Positions 1-7,407 are shown, counted from the first letter of the stretch. The stretch: DNA of 64,000 bases from Bacillus piscicola (GCF_022458745.1 NZ_JAJJJF010000003.1:186001-250000); one strand, 5' to 3'. The notes: generated by a model not told the origin, from the letters alone. Program-made: numbers and translations.

Positions 1-2
1 AA

Positions 3-137
3 CAAGACCAACGTTCCGGGAAATTAACGCGCGGTGTTGTAAAAGACTTGTTAACAAAATCCGCTCATCACCCACATGGCATTAAGGTAAGATTAGAAGA
101 CGGAAACGTAGGACGAATCAAACACATCGTGGAATAA
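3..137 (+). CDS. ywbE: YwbE family protein, C-terminal part
   Basis: The window opens inside this gene; frame 3 reads 44 residues to a TAA. Visible stretches are QRSGKLTRGVVKDLLTKS and HPHGIKVRLEDGNVGRI, which match the C-terminal two thirds of the short (about 65 residue) YwbE/DUF2196 family of Bacillus. The molecular role of the family is not established. The start lies outside the window. A hairpin with a T tract follows 35 bases later. Confidence 0.85.
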   Translation, partial: QDQRSGKLTRGVVKDLLTKSAHHPHGIKVRLEDGNVGRIKHIVE

Positions 138-171
138 TTAATAAAGCAAGGCGCAGGGCTCGTTAAAATGT

Positions 172-222
172 ACCCTATAGAGTAGACAGTTAAAAAAAGT
201 CTGCCTATAGGGTGCTTTTTTA
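172..222 (+). terminator. Rho-independent terminator after ywbE
   Basis: ACCCTATAG (172-180) pairs with CTATAGGGT (205-213), and TAGAC pairs with GTCTG further in, around an A-rich loop. GCTTTTTTATT follows on the + strand. It ends the ywbE transcript and abuts the 3' end of the minus-strand regulator gene. Confidence 0.85.
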
Positions 223-414
223 TTCCTCCCAGAAGAGGTCATCCAATGTTTTGGAGAGCGTTTTGCAAATAGCTACACAGAGCTTAAGGCTAGGGTTATA
301 CTTCCCTAATTCAATCAGCCCAATCGTCTGCCTCGACACGCCGACATGCTTCGCTAACTCTTCTTGAGACAAATCTTTCTCGACTCGTGCTGTTTTTAAT
401 TTTAAATTTTTCAT
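220..414 (-). CDS. Small XRE-family HTH regulator
   Basis: A 64-residue protein that is essentially one Cro/CI-type helix-turn-helix domain: LSQEELAKHVGVSRQTIGLIE is helix 2-turn-helix 3, followed by KYNPSLKLCVAICKTL and a conserved LDDLFW end. Regulators of this YgzD/YvaO-like size are usually DNA-binding repressors. Its GTGAGG ribosome site overlaps the stop of the upstream membrane protein gene, and only 6 bases separate the two, so they are co-transcribed. Such small XRE genes often pair with a DUF-type membrane protein; the target is unknown. Confidence 0.88.
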   Translation of the reverse strand: MKNLKLKTARVEKDLSQEELAKHVGVSRQTIGLIELGKYNPSLKLCVAICKTLSKTLDDLFWEE

Positions 415-420
415 GCGTCC

Positions 421-924
421 TCACCACGTCTCATCGCAGTCGTCCAGCTCTTTTTTCATGGCTTTATCGCTCTGCCTCTTGGCCGTATAATAACTAATCC
501 CCATTACTGCTGCCAGAAACGGTACATAGATCAAAAGAGCTACCCCAAAAACCGAAATAAAATAATAGAAGGACTGCCGTGTGCCATCCGCATACATGAC
601 CGCACTATGAATTCCCATGTAGAGCGCCATTCCGACTCCAAGGAAAAGGCCAATCAAGAGCTGCTTTTTCCACATTGGTATTTTCTTCTTCCGGTCATGC
701 ATCTCCACCTCTGCCGAGAACAATCCCAATTGTGAGGAGCGAACACTGTAATAAATACCTTGCGCAATCAGAATGACAAATTCTGTGGCCACGTTACGGA
801 ACTCCACTCCGTAAAGGATAAACTTTATTACTGCTGAAGCTGTTACTACCGCGAATACAACCCAATACATTTCACGGTAGATTTGATTCTGCATGTTTGT
901 AACCCTTTCATCTCTTTCTTTCAT
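421..924 (-). CDS. DUF6773-like membrane protein paired with XRE regulator
   Basis: A 167-residue integral membrane protein with about four hydrophobic segments: near the N-terminus (YWVVFAVVTASAVIKFILYG), a second (EFVILIAQGIYYSV), then LLIGLFLGVGMALYMGIHS and VFGVALLIYVPFLAAVMGISY. The charged tail ends in DDCDETW. An ATG at 966 is possible, but GGGGGAGA sits directly ahead of the ATG at 924, so I take that start. It is the first gene of a two-gene unit with the XRE regulator. The family resembles DUF6773 proteins found beside XRE regulators in Bacilli; the function is unknown. Confidence 0.8.
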   Translation of the reverse strand: MKERDERVTNMQNQIYREMYWVVFAVVTASAVIKFILYGVEFRNVATEFVILIAQGIYYSVRSSQLGLFSAEVEMHDRKKKIPMWKKQLLIGLFLGVGMALYMGIHSAVMYADGTRQSFYYFISVFGVALLIYVPFLAAVMGISYYTAKRQSDKAMKKELDDCDETW

Positions 925-1087
925 TTTTTCTCCCCCAGTCTTCCTTTTTCCTGTTGTTATGTCCATTATACAAAATAGTTAACTTTTTGCAATATATATG
1001 TTGCATTTTAACAAATAAATTTAACACTAGCGGACCGACATTCTTTTCCTGTAAAATGGAATTAATCATATAATGGAGGAATTTGTT

Positions 1088-2176
1088 ATGGATTCCATAA
1101 TCGAGCGTTTTCATCTTTTAAACTCTGAAATTGACATATACAAGCGTCTGCAGGATATAGATAAAGTGGTGGAGCTGTGTGAAAAAGGGATGAAAGAACT
1201 GCCCGCCGTGATCAGCCGCTTCCAAGACGATGTCCCCCGCTTCATCCCGTGTCGCGATGTACTCATTCAATCATTTGCGATGCTTGACCAGTTTAAAAAA
1301 GCACGGGATGTGGTGCTTCGCGCTTACCAGGCTGGGGCTTATACGGCTGCGCAAAATCAAGCAGTACTTACACGTATTGATGAAATGGAACGGGCACACA
1401 ACTGTCTAATGGCATGTGTTGCTGACAATCCCGGCATTTCCAAAGACCTTGTTCAGCAGCGGCTCCGTTGTGAACCGAAAGCATTGACGTGGTATATACA
1501 TAACAGCCAAACAATCCGTAGAGAAACCGATTTTACCGGCGTCGAACGTCTGTGGCTCGCTCATGAACAGGATGCGAATTTATATCAAGGCAAGAAAGTG
1601 GCTATTGTCGACGTGGAGACAACCGGCCTCTCTAAAACAAGAGATGAGATCGTTGAAATCGGAGCGTTACTTGTCCGTGTCCACGAAAAGAGCGGGGCTG
1701 TTATGGAGGTGATGGAGGAAGCGAATGAACTGAACGAGCCGACTTTTTCCATTCCTGAACGTGTATCGAGAATTCACGGTATCCGGGATCACGACGTTCG
1801 CGGGAAGTCACTCGATCGTCCGCGTTTTGAACGTATTTTCTCAGAGTCAGACTTGATTACCGCACATAATGCTGGATTTGACAGCAGCTTTATTCAGCGT
1901 TATTTCCCACGTACGAAGCAAATCCCCTGGCATTGCTCAGTACGTGGTATTGACTGGAAACAATACGGGTTTCAAACGAGGAAATTACTTGATCTCTGCC
2001 GCTGGCACCGTATCAGTGATGAACAAAATCACCGTGCCCTGGACGATGTAAAACTAACACTTGCCCTATTGCAGAAAAAGAATCCGAAGGGGGATTATTA
2101 CTTAAAAGAATTGCTACGGCATCCCTTTTACGTACCGGACAAGACGCACAAAGAGCATGTTATCAGTGAAACGTGA
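1088..2176 (+). CDS. DEDDh 3'-5' exonuclease (DnaQ-like)
   Basis: A 362-residue protein whose C-terminal half is an RNase T/DnaQ exonuclease domain. Exo I is VDVETTG (Asp/Glu), Exo II is TAHNAGFD, and Exo III is NHRALDDVK with the His and Asp of the DEDDh class. It therefore most likely degrades DNA or RNA from 3' ends using two metal ions. The N-terminal 160 residues carry a helical region and a winged-helix-like stretch (ISKDLVQQRLRCEPKALTWY) that I cannot assign. The start at 1088 is preferred over the in-frame ATG at 1073 because GGAGG lies 9 bases before it. It is a single-gene unit closed by a terminator. Confidence 0.88.
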   Translation: MDSIIERFHLLNSEIDIYKRLQDIDKVVELCEKGMKELPAVISRFQDDVPRFIPCRDVLIQSFAMLDQFKKARDVVLRAYQAGAYTAAQNQAVLTRIDEMERAHNCLMACVADNPGISKDLVQQRLRCEPKALTWYIHNSQTIRRETDFTGVERLWLAHEQDANLYQGKKVAIVDVETTGLSKTRDEIVEIGALLVRVHEKSGAVMEVMEEANELNEPTFSIPERVSRIHGIRDHDVRGKSLDRPRFERIFSESDLITAHNAGFDSSFIQRYFPRTKQIPWHCSVRGIDWKQYGFQTRKLLDLCRWHRISDEQNHRALDDVKLTLALLQKKNPKGDYYLKELLRHPFYVPDKTHKEHVISET

Positions 2177-2207
2177 AAAAAGCTTCCCGTCTTTGGGAAG
2201 CTTTTTT
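2176..2207. terminator. Bidirectional terminator
   Basis: AAAAAAGCTTCCC pairs with GGGAAGCTTTTTT around a short loop. A and T runs on either side let it serve both the exonuclease gene (+) and the aminotransferase gene (-), which converge here. Confidence 0.92.
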
Positions 2208-2213
2208 CTCGCT

Positions 2214-3410
2214 TTATTCTGCTGCGCCGACTGAGGGCTGGCTCATTACTTCCACGAGCCGCTCCATTCCTTTTTCAATTAATTCCGGCTCGGCATTTGT
2301 AAAGTTGAGACGCATCGTATTCTGGGCGGGCTCGGTGACATAGAATGGCGCACCTGGCACGAATGCGACTCCGTTATCCACCGCATGGTTTAACAACTCG
2401 GTCGTATTTACATGTTCGGGCATGGCTACCCAGAAGAACATGCCGCCTTTTGGCATTTTGTAGCGAATCGGAAGCGCATCCCCGCCGCGATCAAAAATAT
2501 CCTTCATCACATGCATTCTTTCTTTATATGCTTTGCGGAGCGTCCGAATGTGCTCGTCCAAATCCATCTCATTCAATAAGTGAACGAGCGCATGCTGAGC
2601 AAGCGAATTCGTGTGCAGATCGGTCGCCTGCTTCGCTTGGGCCATCATACGAATTATTTGGTAAGGGCCGGTAATCCAGCCTGTCCGCATCGCCGGCACG
2701 ACCGTTTTTGAAAAGGTGCTCGTGTACAGGACGTATTGATTATCGTCCAAGGAGGCGATCGGTACGACTGTTTCTTCTTCTTCAAACTGAATATCACCGT
2801 AAGGATCGTCCTCGAAAATAAGGGTATGATATTTTTCAGCCAAACGCAATAAATGTTTACGACGTTCGAGCGACCACACTTTTCCGTCTGGATTCGAGTA
2901 CGTCGGCACGACATAAATGCACTTTGGCTTCAGTTTTTGGATTTTTTCTTCTAAATCTTCTTTCAGCATGCCTTCTTCATCCGACTCGACGGGTACGATA
3001 TTCACCTCGTAGGACTGGAACACTTGAAGTGCTGCCAGGTACGTAGGATTTTCCGTTAAAACGATGTCCCCCTCATCAAACATCACCCGCGCAAATAAAT
3101 CAATGGCTTGCTGCGATCCAGAGGTAATCAATATATTGTCCGGACTGCGGTGAATATTTTTCTCGGCCATCCGCGCCGCAAGCTGTTCACGTAATGCAGG
3201 CACCCCTTCCGTTTCCCCATATTGAAAAACTTTAGGATTAGAGGACAGCGCCTTGTTGAAAGCCGTTTTCATCTCTTCAACTGGGAAGAGCTTCTCATCA
3301 GGAAGTCCTCCAGCAAATGAAATAACATCCCCTCTGTTAACTACTTTCAAAATATCCCGCACTGCTGATGACTGCATATGATTCACACGATTGGCAAACC
3401 CGTACTTCAT
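2214..3410 (-). CDS. PLP-dependent class I/II aminotransferase
   Basis: A 398-residue fold-type I aminotransferase of the 2-aminoadipate/MocR-related group (LysN-like). Landmarks in order: ISFAGGLPDEKLFP near the N-terminus, SGSQQAIDLFARVM (phosphate-binding loop), ENPTYLAALQ, VPTYSNPDGKVW, EDDPYGDI, and the pyridoxal lysine in YTSTFSKTVVPAMRTGW, with MRLNFTN near the end. The substrate cannot be read from sequence; aromatic, branched or 2-aminoadipate substrates are all known in this group. GGTGGGG precedes the ATG. It stands alone between two oppositely oriented genes. Confidence 0.9.
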   Translation of the reverse strand: MKYGFANRVNHMQSSAVRDILKVVNRGDVISFAGGLPDEKLFPVEEMKTAFNKALSSNPKVFQYGETEGVPALREQLAARMAEKNIHRSPDNILITSGSQQAIDLFARVMFDEGDIVLTENPTYLAALQVFQSYEVNIVPVESDEEGMLKEDLEEKIQKLKPKCIYVVPTYSNPDGKVWSLERRKHLLRLAEKYHTLIFEDDPYGDIQFEEEETVVPIASLDDNQYVLYTSTFSKTVVPAMRTGWITGPYQIIRMMAQAKQATDLHTNSLAQHALVHLLNEMDLDEHIRTLRKAYKERMHVMKDIFDRGGDALPIRYKMPKGGMFFWVAMPEHVNTTELLNHAVDNGVAFVPGAPFYVTEPAQNTMRLNFTNAEPELIEKGMERLVEVMSQPSVGAAE

Positions 3411-3534
3411 CTTTATTTCCCCACCTAACTATTTCACACAAAATTTTGATAGATTGATTATAACATATTTTAGAGAATTATAGGGTACGAGCGAGCTAAA
3501 AGCATGTTTTTGACCGTTTTTCACGTGATATGGA

Positions 3535-4023
3535 CTATTTTTGAAAGAAAACATGCCGAGCCTGCATTTCTTCGCCCAGATGAAGGATACCGAATGAATA
3601 GTGAGGCAGCTTTCGTTTTGCTGTCGGTGACCCTGGATTAAACAACATCGTTTTTCCTTTATAACGAAGCAACGGTAAGTGAGAATGCCCGAAAATAATG
3701 ATATCTAGGGGTTCTGTAAATGCCTCTACTGCACGTTGTTCGGTTGTTTTTTTATTCCCGTGACCGTGAACAATGCCTATTTTCCAACCATTTACTTCCA
3801 TTATTCTTTTTTCCGGTAAAAGGCTTTTCATTTCTTCACCATCAACATTTCCAAACACCCCGGTTACTTCCCCGTACTTCTTTAATTCTGCATACACAAA
3901 GGTACTCTGCCAATCACCTGCATGGATAATGACATCCGCCGTCTGTAATTCTTCAATCAAGCGAGACGGTAGTTTCTGCTCTCGTTTTCGCATATGTGTA
4001 TCTGCTATCACAACTGCTTTCAT
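3535..4023 (-). CDS. YfcE/YsnB-type metallophosphoesterase
   Basis: A 162-residue calcineurin-like phosphodiesterase. The metal-binding motifs appear in the usual order: ADTH, HAGDW, GNVDG, VHGHG, GHSHLP. The size and the FNPGSPTAKR element fit the YfcE/MJ0936 single-domain family, which hydrolyses phosphodiester bonds of small molecules with Mn2+ or similar metals. GGAGGGAGACG precedes the ATG. It is a monocistronic gene next to the left end of the IS element. Confidence 0.9.
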   Translation of the reverse strand: MKAVVIADTHMRKREQKLPSRLIEELQTADVIIHAGDWQSTFVYAELKKYGEVTGVFGNVDGEEMKSLLPEKRIMEVNGWKIGIVHGHGNKKTTEQRAVEAFTEPLDIIIFGHSHLPLLRYKGKTMLFNPGSPTAKRKLPHYSFGILHLGEEMQARHVFFQK

Positions 4024-4211
4024 CGTCTCCCTCCTTTACACTTGAGTTGGAGTCTATGTCCTTTGTCCCTTATTTTATCCTCTCTAACCTACATTCCCTT
4101 AGATGGCATTATACCTCGATGTTTTTTATCTGAAATAGGCGAGAAAACCCCCCATCTTCAAGGAATGTGAAGGGCGAAGTCCAATGAGTAAGTGGGGGAT
4201 GAATCGCCTTC

Positions 4212-4245
4212 GGACAAGGGATAGCTTCAGCTATCTCGATTGTCC
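4212..4245. terminator. Hairpin over the 3' end of the RHH gene
   Basis: GGACAA (4212-4217) pairs with TTGTCC (4240-4245), and GATAGCT (4220-4226) pairs with AGCTATC (4229-4235). The RHH stop codon sits in the loop. There is no T tract, so it may act as an RNA 3'-end fold or part of the element end rather than a standard terminator. Confidence 0.5.
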
Positions 4246-4376
4246 GACTGTTCGAGAGCGTATTGAATGAGGTAGATAATTGTTTGGGTACGAGTCGTAA
4301 AACCCTTTTTTTCTTTAAAATCATCAATTCGTTTCAATAGTTCTTTTGGATAACGCATATTTAAAACCTGTGACAT
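4227..4376 (-). CDS. Ribbon-helix-helix (CopG/Arc-like) protein in IS element
   Basis: A 49-residue protein. MSQVLNMRYPKELLKRIDDF has the strand plus first helix of the ribbon-helix-helix fold, and FTTRTQTIIYLIQYALEQS is the second helix. Such proteins dimerise and bind short palindromic operators through the N-terminal strand. AGGAGGTC lies 6 bases before the ATG at 4376, so the short form is the real gene. It is transcribed divergently from tnpB, and the 86-base gap contains repeated AT-rich sites. It likely autoregulates and controls tnpB, or it aids mobility. It occupies the position usually held by tnpA. Confidence 0.8.
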   Translation of the reverse strand: MSQVLNMRYPKELLKRIDDFKEKKGFTTRTQTIIYLIQYALEQSDNRDS

Positions 4377-4391
4377 TTTAGACCTCCTATG

Positions 4392-4441
4392 TTGTGTATT
4401 AAAATAACATATAGTATAATTATTGTATATTAAAATAATAC
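4392..4441. promoter_or_regulatory. Divergent promoter/operator between RHH gene and tnpB
   Basis: Two similar AT-rich sites, GTATTAAAATAAC (4396-4408) and GTATATTAAAATAATAC (4425-4441), share the core TTAAAATAA. A candidate tnpB promoter is TTGTGT (4392-4397), a 17-base spacer, then TATAAT (4415-4420). The sites flank the -10 box and are good candidates for binding by the small ribbon-helix-helix protein. Confidence 0.5.
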
Positions 4442-4462
4442 ATGAAAGGGAGGTGAAAATCA

Positions 4463-5635
4463 ATGTTAGCAAAAAAAGCGTACAAATTCCGCATCTATCC
4501 AAACAAAAAACAAATTGAACTGATTAACAAAACGATTGGATGTTCTCGCTTTGTATACAATTATTTTGTCGGAAAACAAAAAGAGAAAGATGCGTATTGG
4601 TATATCGTGAATGAAATGGTGCAGAATGGTCAACTTACTGAAAACAGTTGGAAGAGTGAATTCTTTAATAAAAATCAATCCATTAAGGCGGTTCGTGAAC
4701 TAAAGAAGCACTATTCCTTTTTAAAAGAAGTTGATAGTATCGCCCTACAAAAATCCGTTGAAATTGTAAATGATTCTTACACTCGATATTATAAAAAACA
4801 AAATGGTGAACCACATTTTAAATCAAAAAAGAATCCTATTCAATCCTATACAACAAAGTGTGTAAACGGGAATATTGGTGTTTTGGATAAGCATATTAAA
4901 TTACCAAAACTCGGTCTTGTTTGTTTTGCTAAAAGTCGTGAAGTGGAAGGGCGTATCATGAATGCAACGATTCGACGTAACCCTTCGGGTAAATACTTCA
5001 TTTCAATTTTAGCTGAAACAGAAGTTGAACCATTAAAAAAGACAGGTTCATCCATCGGGATTGATGTAGGATTGAAAGACTTTGCCACGCTTTCAAATGG
5101 AACGGTATATGCTAACCCAAAATTCTTTCGTACATTAGAAGAAAAATTAGCAAAAGCTCAACGTATCCTTTCAAGACGACAAATAGGCTCTTCTAATTGG
5201 AACAAGCAAAAAATAAAAGTGGCTCGCCTTCACGAAAAAATTTCAAACGCAAGAAAAGATATGTTAGATAAAATCTCTACCGATATTGTCAAAAACCACG
5301 ACATCATTGGGATTGAAGATTTGTCTATTAAACATATGTTAAAAAATCATAATCTTGCAAAGGCGATTAGTGAAGTCGCATGGTCAGAGTTTAGAACAAT
5401 GCTCGAATATAAAGCGAAATGGTACGGAAAACAAGTCGTGACCGTAGCTAAGAATTTTGCTTCAAGTCAGTTGTGTTCGAATTGTGGTCACAAGCATAAA
5501 GACGTTAAAAATCTTGCTTTGCGTGAATGGGAATGTCCTATGTGCAAAACGCATCACCAAAGAGATATTAACGCAAGTATGAATCTTCGTAACGAGGCAT
5601 TACGATTAACCGCAGGAACTGCGGGGATAGCCTAA
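4463..5635 (+). CDS. tnpB: TnpB RNA-guided nuclease, IS605 OrfB family
   Basis: A 390-residue TnpB. After the N-terminal [17 protein letters not shown] typical of the family come the RuvC-like catalytic residues: Asp in [12 protein letters not shown], Glu in IGIEDLSI, and Asp in [12 protein letters not shown] zinc finger (CSNCGHKH and CPMC) lies between the last two. All three acidic residues are intact, so this should be an active nuclease guided by RNA from the element's right end, not a nuclease-dead derivative. GGGAGGTGAAAATCA precedes the ATG. The 3' end runs straight into the predicted guide-RNA scaffold. Confidence 0.93.
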   Translation: MLAKKAYKFRIYPNKKQIELINKTIGCSRFVYNYFVGKQKEKDAYWYIVNEMVQNGQLTENSWKSEFFNKNQSIKAVRELKKHYSFLKEVDSIALQKSVEIVNDSYTRYYKKQNGEPHFKSKKNPIQSYTTKCVNGNIGVLDKHIKLPKLGLVCFAKSREVEGRIMNATIRRNPSGKYFISILAETEVEPLKKTGSSIGIDVGLKDFATLSNGTVYANPKFFRTLEEKLAKAQRILSRRQIGSSNWNKQKIKVARLHEKISNARKDMLDKISTDIVKNHDIIGIEDLSIKHMLKNHNLAKAISEVAWSEFRTMLEYKAKWYGKQVVTVAKNFASSQLCSNCGHKHKDVKNLALREWECPMCKTHHQRDINASMNLRNEALRLTAGTAGIA

Positions 5636-5718
5636 TCCATAACTAACCGTTAGGTTGGTGTTCTTAGGAATCCCCCACTTCAATCAGACCGTAAGGTCGA
5701 TAAGTGGTGGGTAGTTCA
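5560..5718 (+). ncRNA. Predicted omega RNA (reRNA) scaffold at element right end
   Basis: TnpB guides are processed from the 3' end of the tnpB transcript and end at the right boundary of the element. Here AACC-GTTA-GGTT (5645-5656), GACC-GTAA-GGTC (5687-5698) and CCCCCACTT/AAGTGGTGGG (5672-5680 with 5702-5711) form nested hairpins ending in GTAGTTCAA. The guide would begin at about 5719, in the 5' leader of the crp/fnr gene. The 5' limit inside tnpB is an estimate. Confidence 0.6.
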
Positions 5719-5755
5719 AAATAATTGTAATAGACAAAAACAGGAGGCGTTCCGA

Positions 5756-6442
5756 TTGTCCAAAGACCATCAGCTTAAGACGAATTGTATCCAGCTGGTC
5801 CCTATTTTCCAAAATTTGGATAAAGAAGAGATGGTGCGAATTGCTGCTCTCAGTCATGTGAAAGATTTTCAAAAAGGAGAAATGGTCTTCCACGCCGGCG
5901 ATGAAGAGGAATTTCTTTATATCGTTCATAAAGGGAAAGTAAAAGTCACCCATCTAACGGATAACGGAAAAGAACAACTTCTCCGAATCCTTGAGTCAGG
6001 TGATTTCATGGGAGAATTATCTTTATTTGCGAAAAACATTCACGATAGTTACGCACAAGCCTCCTCTGCTGCTGAAATTTGCGTGATTCCTCGGCGTACT
6101 TTTCAGGACGTTCTTATCAAGCATCCTGAAACAGCAATGAAGGTGTTGGAAGAAGTCAGTCGCCGCCTGAGTCAGACTGAAAGATTAATTACTCAATTCA
6201 GTTCACAGGACACAGAACACCGTGTCGCTTATTATTTACTGGAAACAGCGGAAGAACAGAAGACGACTAACCTTACCCTGCCAATGAGCAAAAAGGATAT
6301 TGCCTCTTATCTCGGGACGACCCAAGAAACACTCAGTCGTAAGCTGACCGATTTCCAAAAACAAGGCTGGATTGAACAACACGGCCACCGGCGCATTCGC
6401 CTGCTGGACAAAATTTCATTACGGCAAATTACAAATACATGA
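5756..6442 (+). CDS. Crp/Fnr family transcriptional regulator
   Basis: A 228-residue two-domain regulator. Residues about 20-140 are a cyclic-nucleotide-binding-type beta barrel (FHAGDEEEFLYIVHKGKVKV, GDFMGELSLF). Residues about 165-220 are a Crp-type winged helix with DIASYLGTTQETLSRKLTDF. The recognition helix has the E-x-x-S-R pattern of Fnr, which reads TTGA half-sites, rather than the R-E pattern of Crp. No N-terminal cysteine cluster for an iron-sulfur centre is seen, only one early Cys. The start is TTG with AGGAGGCG 7 bases upstream. Two TTGAC-N4-GTCAA sites at 7334-7379 are plausible targets. An IS element ends about 38 bases before the start codon. Confidence 0.88.
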   Translation: MSKDHQLKTNCIQLVPIFQNLDKEEMVRIAALSHVKDFQKGEMVFHAGDEEEFLYIVHKGKVKVTHLTDNGKEQLLRILESGDFMGELSLFAKNIHDSYAQASSAAEICVIPRRTFQDVLIKHPETAMKVLEEVSRRLSQTERLITQFSSQDTEHRVAYYLLETAEEQKTTNLTLPMSKKDIASYLGTTQETLSRKLTDFQKQGWIEQHGHRRIRLLDKISLRQITNT

Positions 6443-6775
6443 TAGGCGCTATGGAATCCTGAAAACAGTGAAACGGAGAAACCACGACATCATAGTACTT
6501 GTATGAGGCCTTGAAAACAACGATTTGTTAAAAAAACGACCTCATAGGGGTACTATGGAGTCGTGAAAACGTATAGTCAGGAAAATAGCAGCACTATAGC
6601 ACGTGTATGAGGTTCTAAAAGCCGCGAATCATTATAATAACAACGTCATAGAACCCGTATGCAGTTGTTAAAACAGCAAACACCCGAAATAACAGCTTCA
6701 AAACGGTTCTATGATGTTGTGAAAACGGAGACCAGCAAAATAGCAACATTAAGATTCCAACGATGCTGAAAAAAG
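6433..6775 (+). repeat. Array 1: seven degenerate hairpin units, exact 52-bp period
   Basis: A TATGA-like anchor recurs at 6450, 6502, 6554, 6606, 6658, 6710 and 6762, always 52 bases apart, and GTGAAAAC-like blocks follow each. The best unit (6536-6563) is a palindrome, ACGACCTCATAG, 4-base loop, CTATGGAGTCGT. Unit sequences differ widely but spacing never slips. The array starts at the stop codon of the crp/fnr gene and ends at the terminator shared with the flavodoxin gene. No ORF fits, because 52 is not a multiple of three. Array 2 (9661-9895) holds the same family in the other orientation. Confidence 0.85.
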
Positions 6776-6803
6776 CGAACTCTCAAGGAAGGGTTCGCTT
6801 TTA
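6769..6803. terminator. Bidirectional terminator between array 1 and flavodoxin gene
   Basis: AAAAAAGCGAAC pairs with GTTCGCTTTT around TCTCAAGGAAGG. It lies directly after the flavodoxin stop on the minus strand and after array 1 on the plus strand. Confidence 0.88.
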
Positions 6804-6804
6804 A

Positions 6805-7266
6805 CTAGTTTTTTATTTTGTCAGCTGCAATAAAATGAAGTACGTTCTCTGCAAATTTCAAGCACTTCTCCTTCTGATCTTCATCATGAGGAGAAAGTTC
6901 CACCTTCAAGACAGGCTCCATGATTTTACCACCTTGCTCTTGAACCCGTTCTTCAAATAAAACAGCCGCATTACAAAAATCCACATACAACGTATCACCG
7001 CTTCCGAAACAAGCAAAATTTTTCCCTGTCAAATCCATATTTTCCAGTTCCTCGTAAAAATCTTCCGCCTCAAATGGGATGTCGCCGTCATCATACGTAT
7101 ACGAACCGAGAAGGATATAATCATAGTCTTCTATAATCTCCGCTTCGGTATTGTCCATCATATACACATCTGCTTCGGCGGCTGTGTTTAACGTGCTTGC
7201 TAATATATCCTTAATTTCTTCTGTGTTTCCGGTCATACTTGCGTACACGATACATATGTTTCCCAT
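6805..7266 (-). CDS. Flavodoxin
   Basis: A 153-residue short-chain flavodoxin carrying FMN as a one-electron carrier. The phosphate-binding loop is SMTGNTEE at residues 10-17; the isoalloxazine loops are GSYTYDDGDIP and GSGDTLYVDFC. It is highly acidic, as usual for flavodoxins, and similar to YkuN/YkuP of Bacillus. CGGAGGGA precedes the ATG. It is divergent from the CopD-like gene, and the two Fnr-like palindromes at 7334-7379 lie within its upstream region, so it may share that control. Confidence 0.92.
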   Translation of the reverse strand: MGNICIVYASMTGNTEEIKDILASTLNTAAEADVYMMDNTEAEIIEDYDYILLGSYTYDDGDIPFEAEDFYEELENMDLTGKNFACFGSGDTLYVDFCNAAVLFEERVQEQGGKIMEPVLKVELSPHDEDQKEKCLKFAENVLHFIAADKIKN

Positions 7267-7333
7267 TCCCTCCGCCTCACTTTCTTTCCATTTTTACTCA
7301 TCTCCATTATGTGTAATCCCCCCGACCCTTTCC

Positions 7334-7347
7334 TTGACGTACGTCAA
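7334..7347. promoter_or_regulatory. Fnr-like palindrome 1 (distal site)
   Basis: TTGACGTACGTCAA is a perfect palindrome of the TTGAC-N4-GTCAA class bound by Fnr/DNR/HcpR-type regulators. Its centre (7340.5) is exactly 32 bases, three helical turns, upstream of the second site and falls at -73.5 from the inferred start of the 7441 transcript. Confidence 0.72.
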
Positions 7348-7365
7348 AAAACGAAAGATTTTTAT

Positions 7366-7379
7366 TTGACGCATGTCAA
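7366..7379. promoter_or_regulatory. Fnr-like palindrome 2 (proximal, -41.5 site)
   Basis: TTGACGCATGTCAA repeats the TTGAC-N4-GTCAA pattern with centre 7372.5. With the TATAAT at 7402-7407 taken as -12 to -7, the start is 7414 and the site is centred at -41.5, the classic class II activator position. The -35 hexamer is poor, as expected for an activator-dependent promoter. Confidence 0.72.
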
Positions 7380-7401
7380 GGTATATTCACCCGCTTCTTC
7401 T

Positions 7402-7407
7402 TATAAT
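7402..7407 (+). promoter_or_regulatory. -10 box of the activator-dependent promoter
   Basis: A perfect TATAAT, 34 bases before the GTG start of the CopD-like gene. No recognisable -35 lies 16-18 bases upstream; instead the Fnr-like palindrome 2 covers that region. Confidence 0.6.

Larger units (their letters stand above)
4140..5718. mobile_element. TnpB-only IS200/IS605 (IS1341-type) element with RHH gene
   Basis: Both ends fold into hairpins and share an 11-base inverted repeat, AAGTGGGGGAT (4190-4200) and ATCCCCCACTT (5670-5680). The left hairpin pairs CCCCCCA near 4148-4154 with TGGGGG at 4193-4198 and contains a smaller CTTCA/TGAAG stem. The right end closes with CCCCCACTT/AAGTGGTGGG and GTAGTTCAA, typical of IS605-family right ends. 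Inside are tnpB (+) and a divergent 49-residue ribbon-helix-helix gene; no Y1 transposase is present. The outer limits are approximate, because these elements leave no target duplication. Confidence 0.8.

Noticed and set aside
4463-5635. Nuclease-dead TnpB-derived repressor (TldR)
   Set aside because: All three RuvC acidic residues and the zinc finger are intact, so it should be an active TnpB.
6433-6775. CRISPR array
   Set aside because: A regular 52-bp period with about 28-bp palindromes and 24-bp linkers looks CRISPR-like, but the repeats are degenerate, the linkers share sequence (GTGAAAAC), and no cas genes are present.
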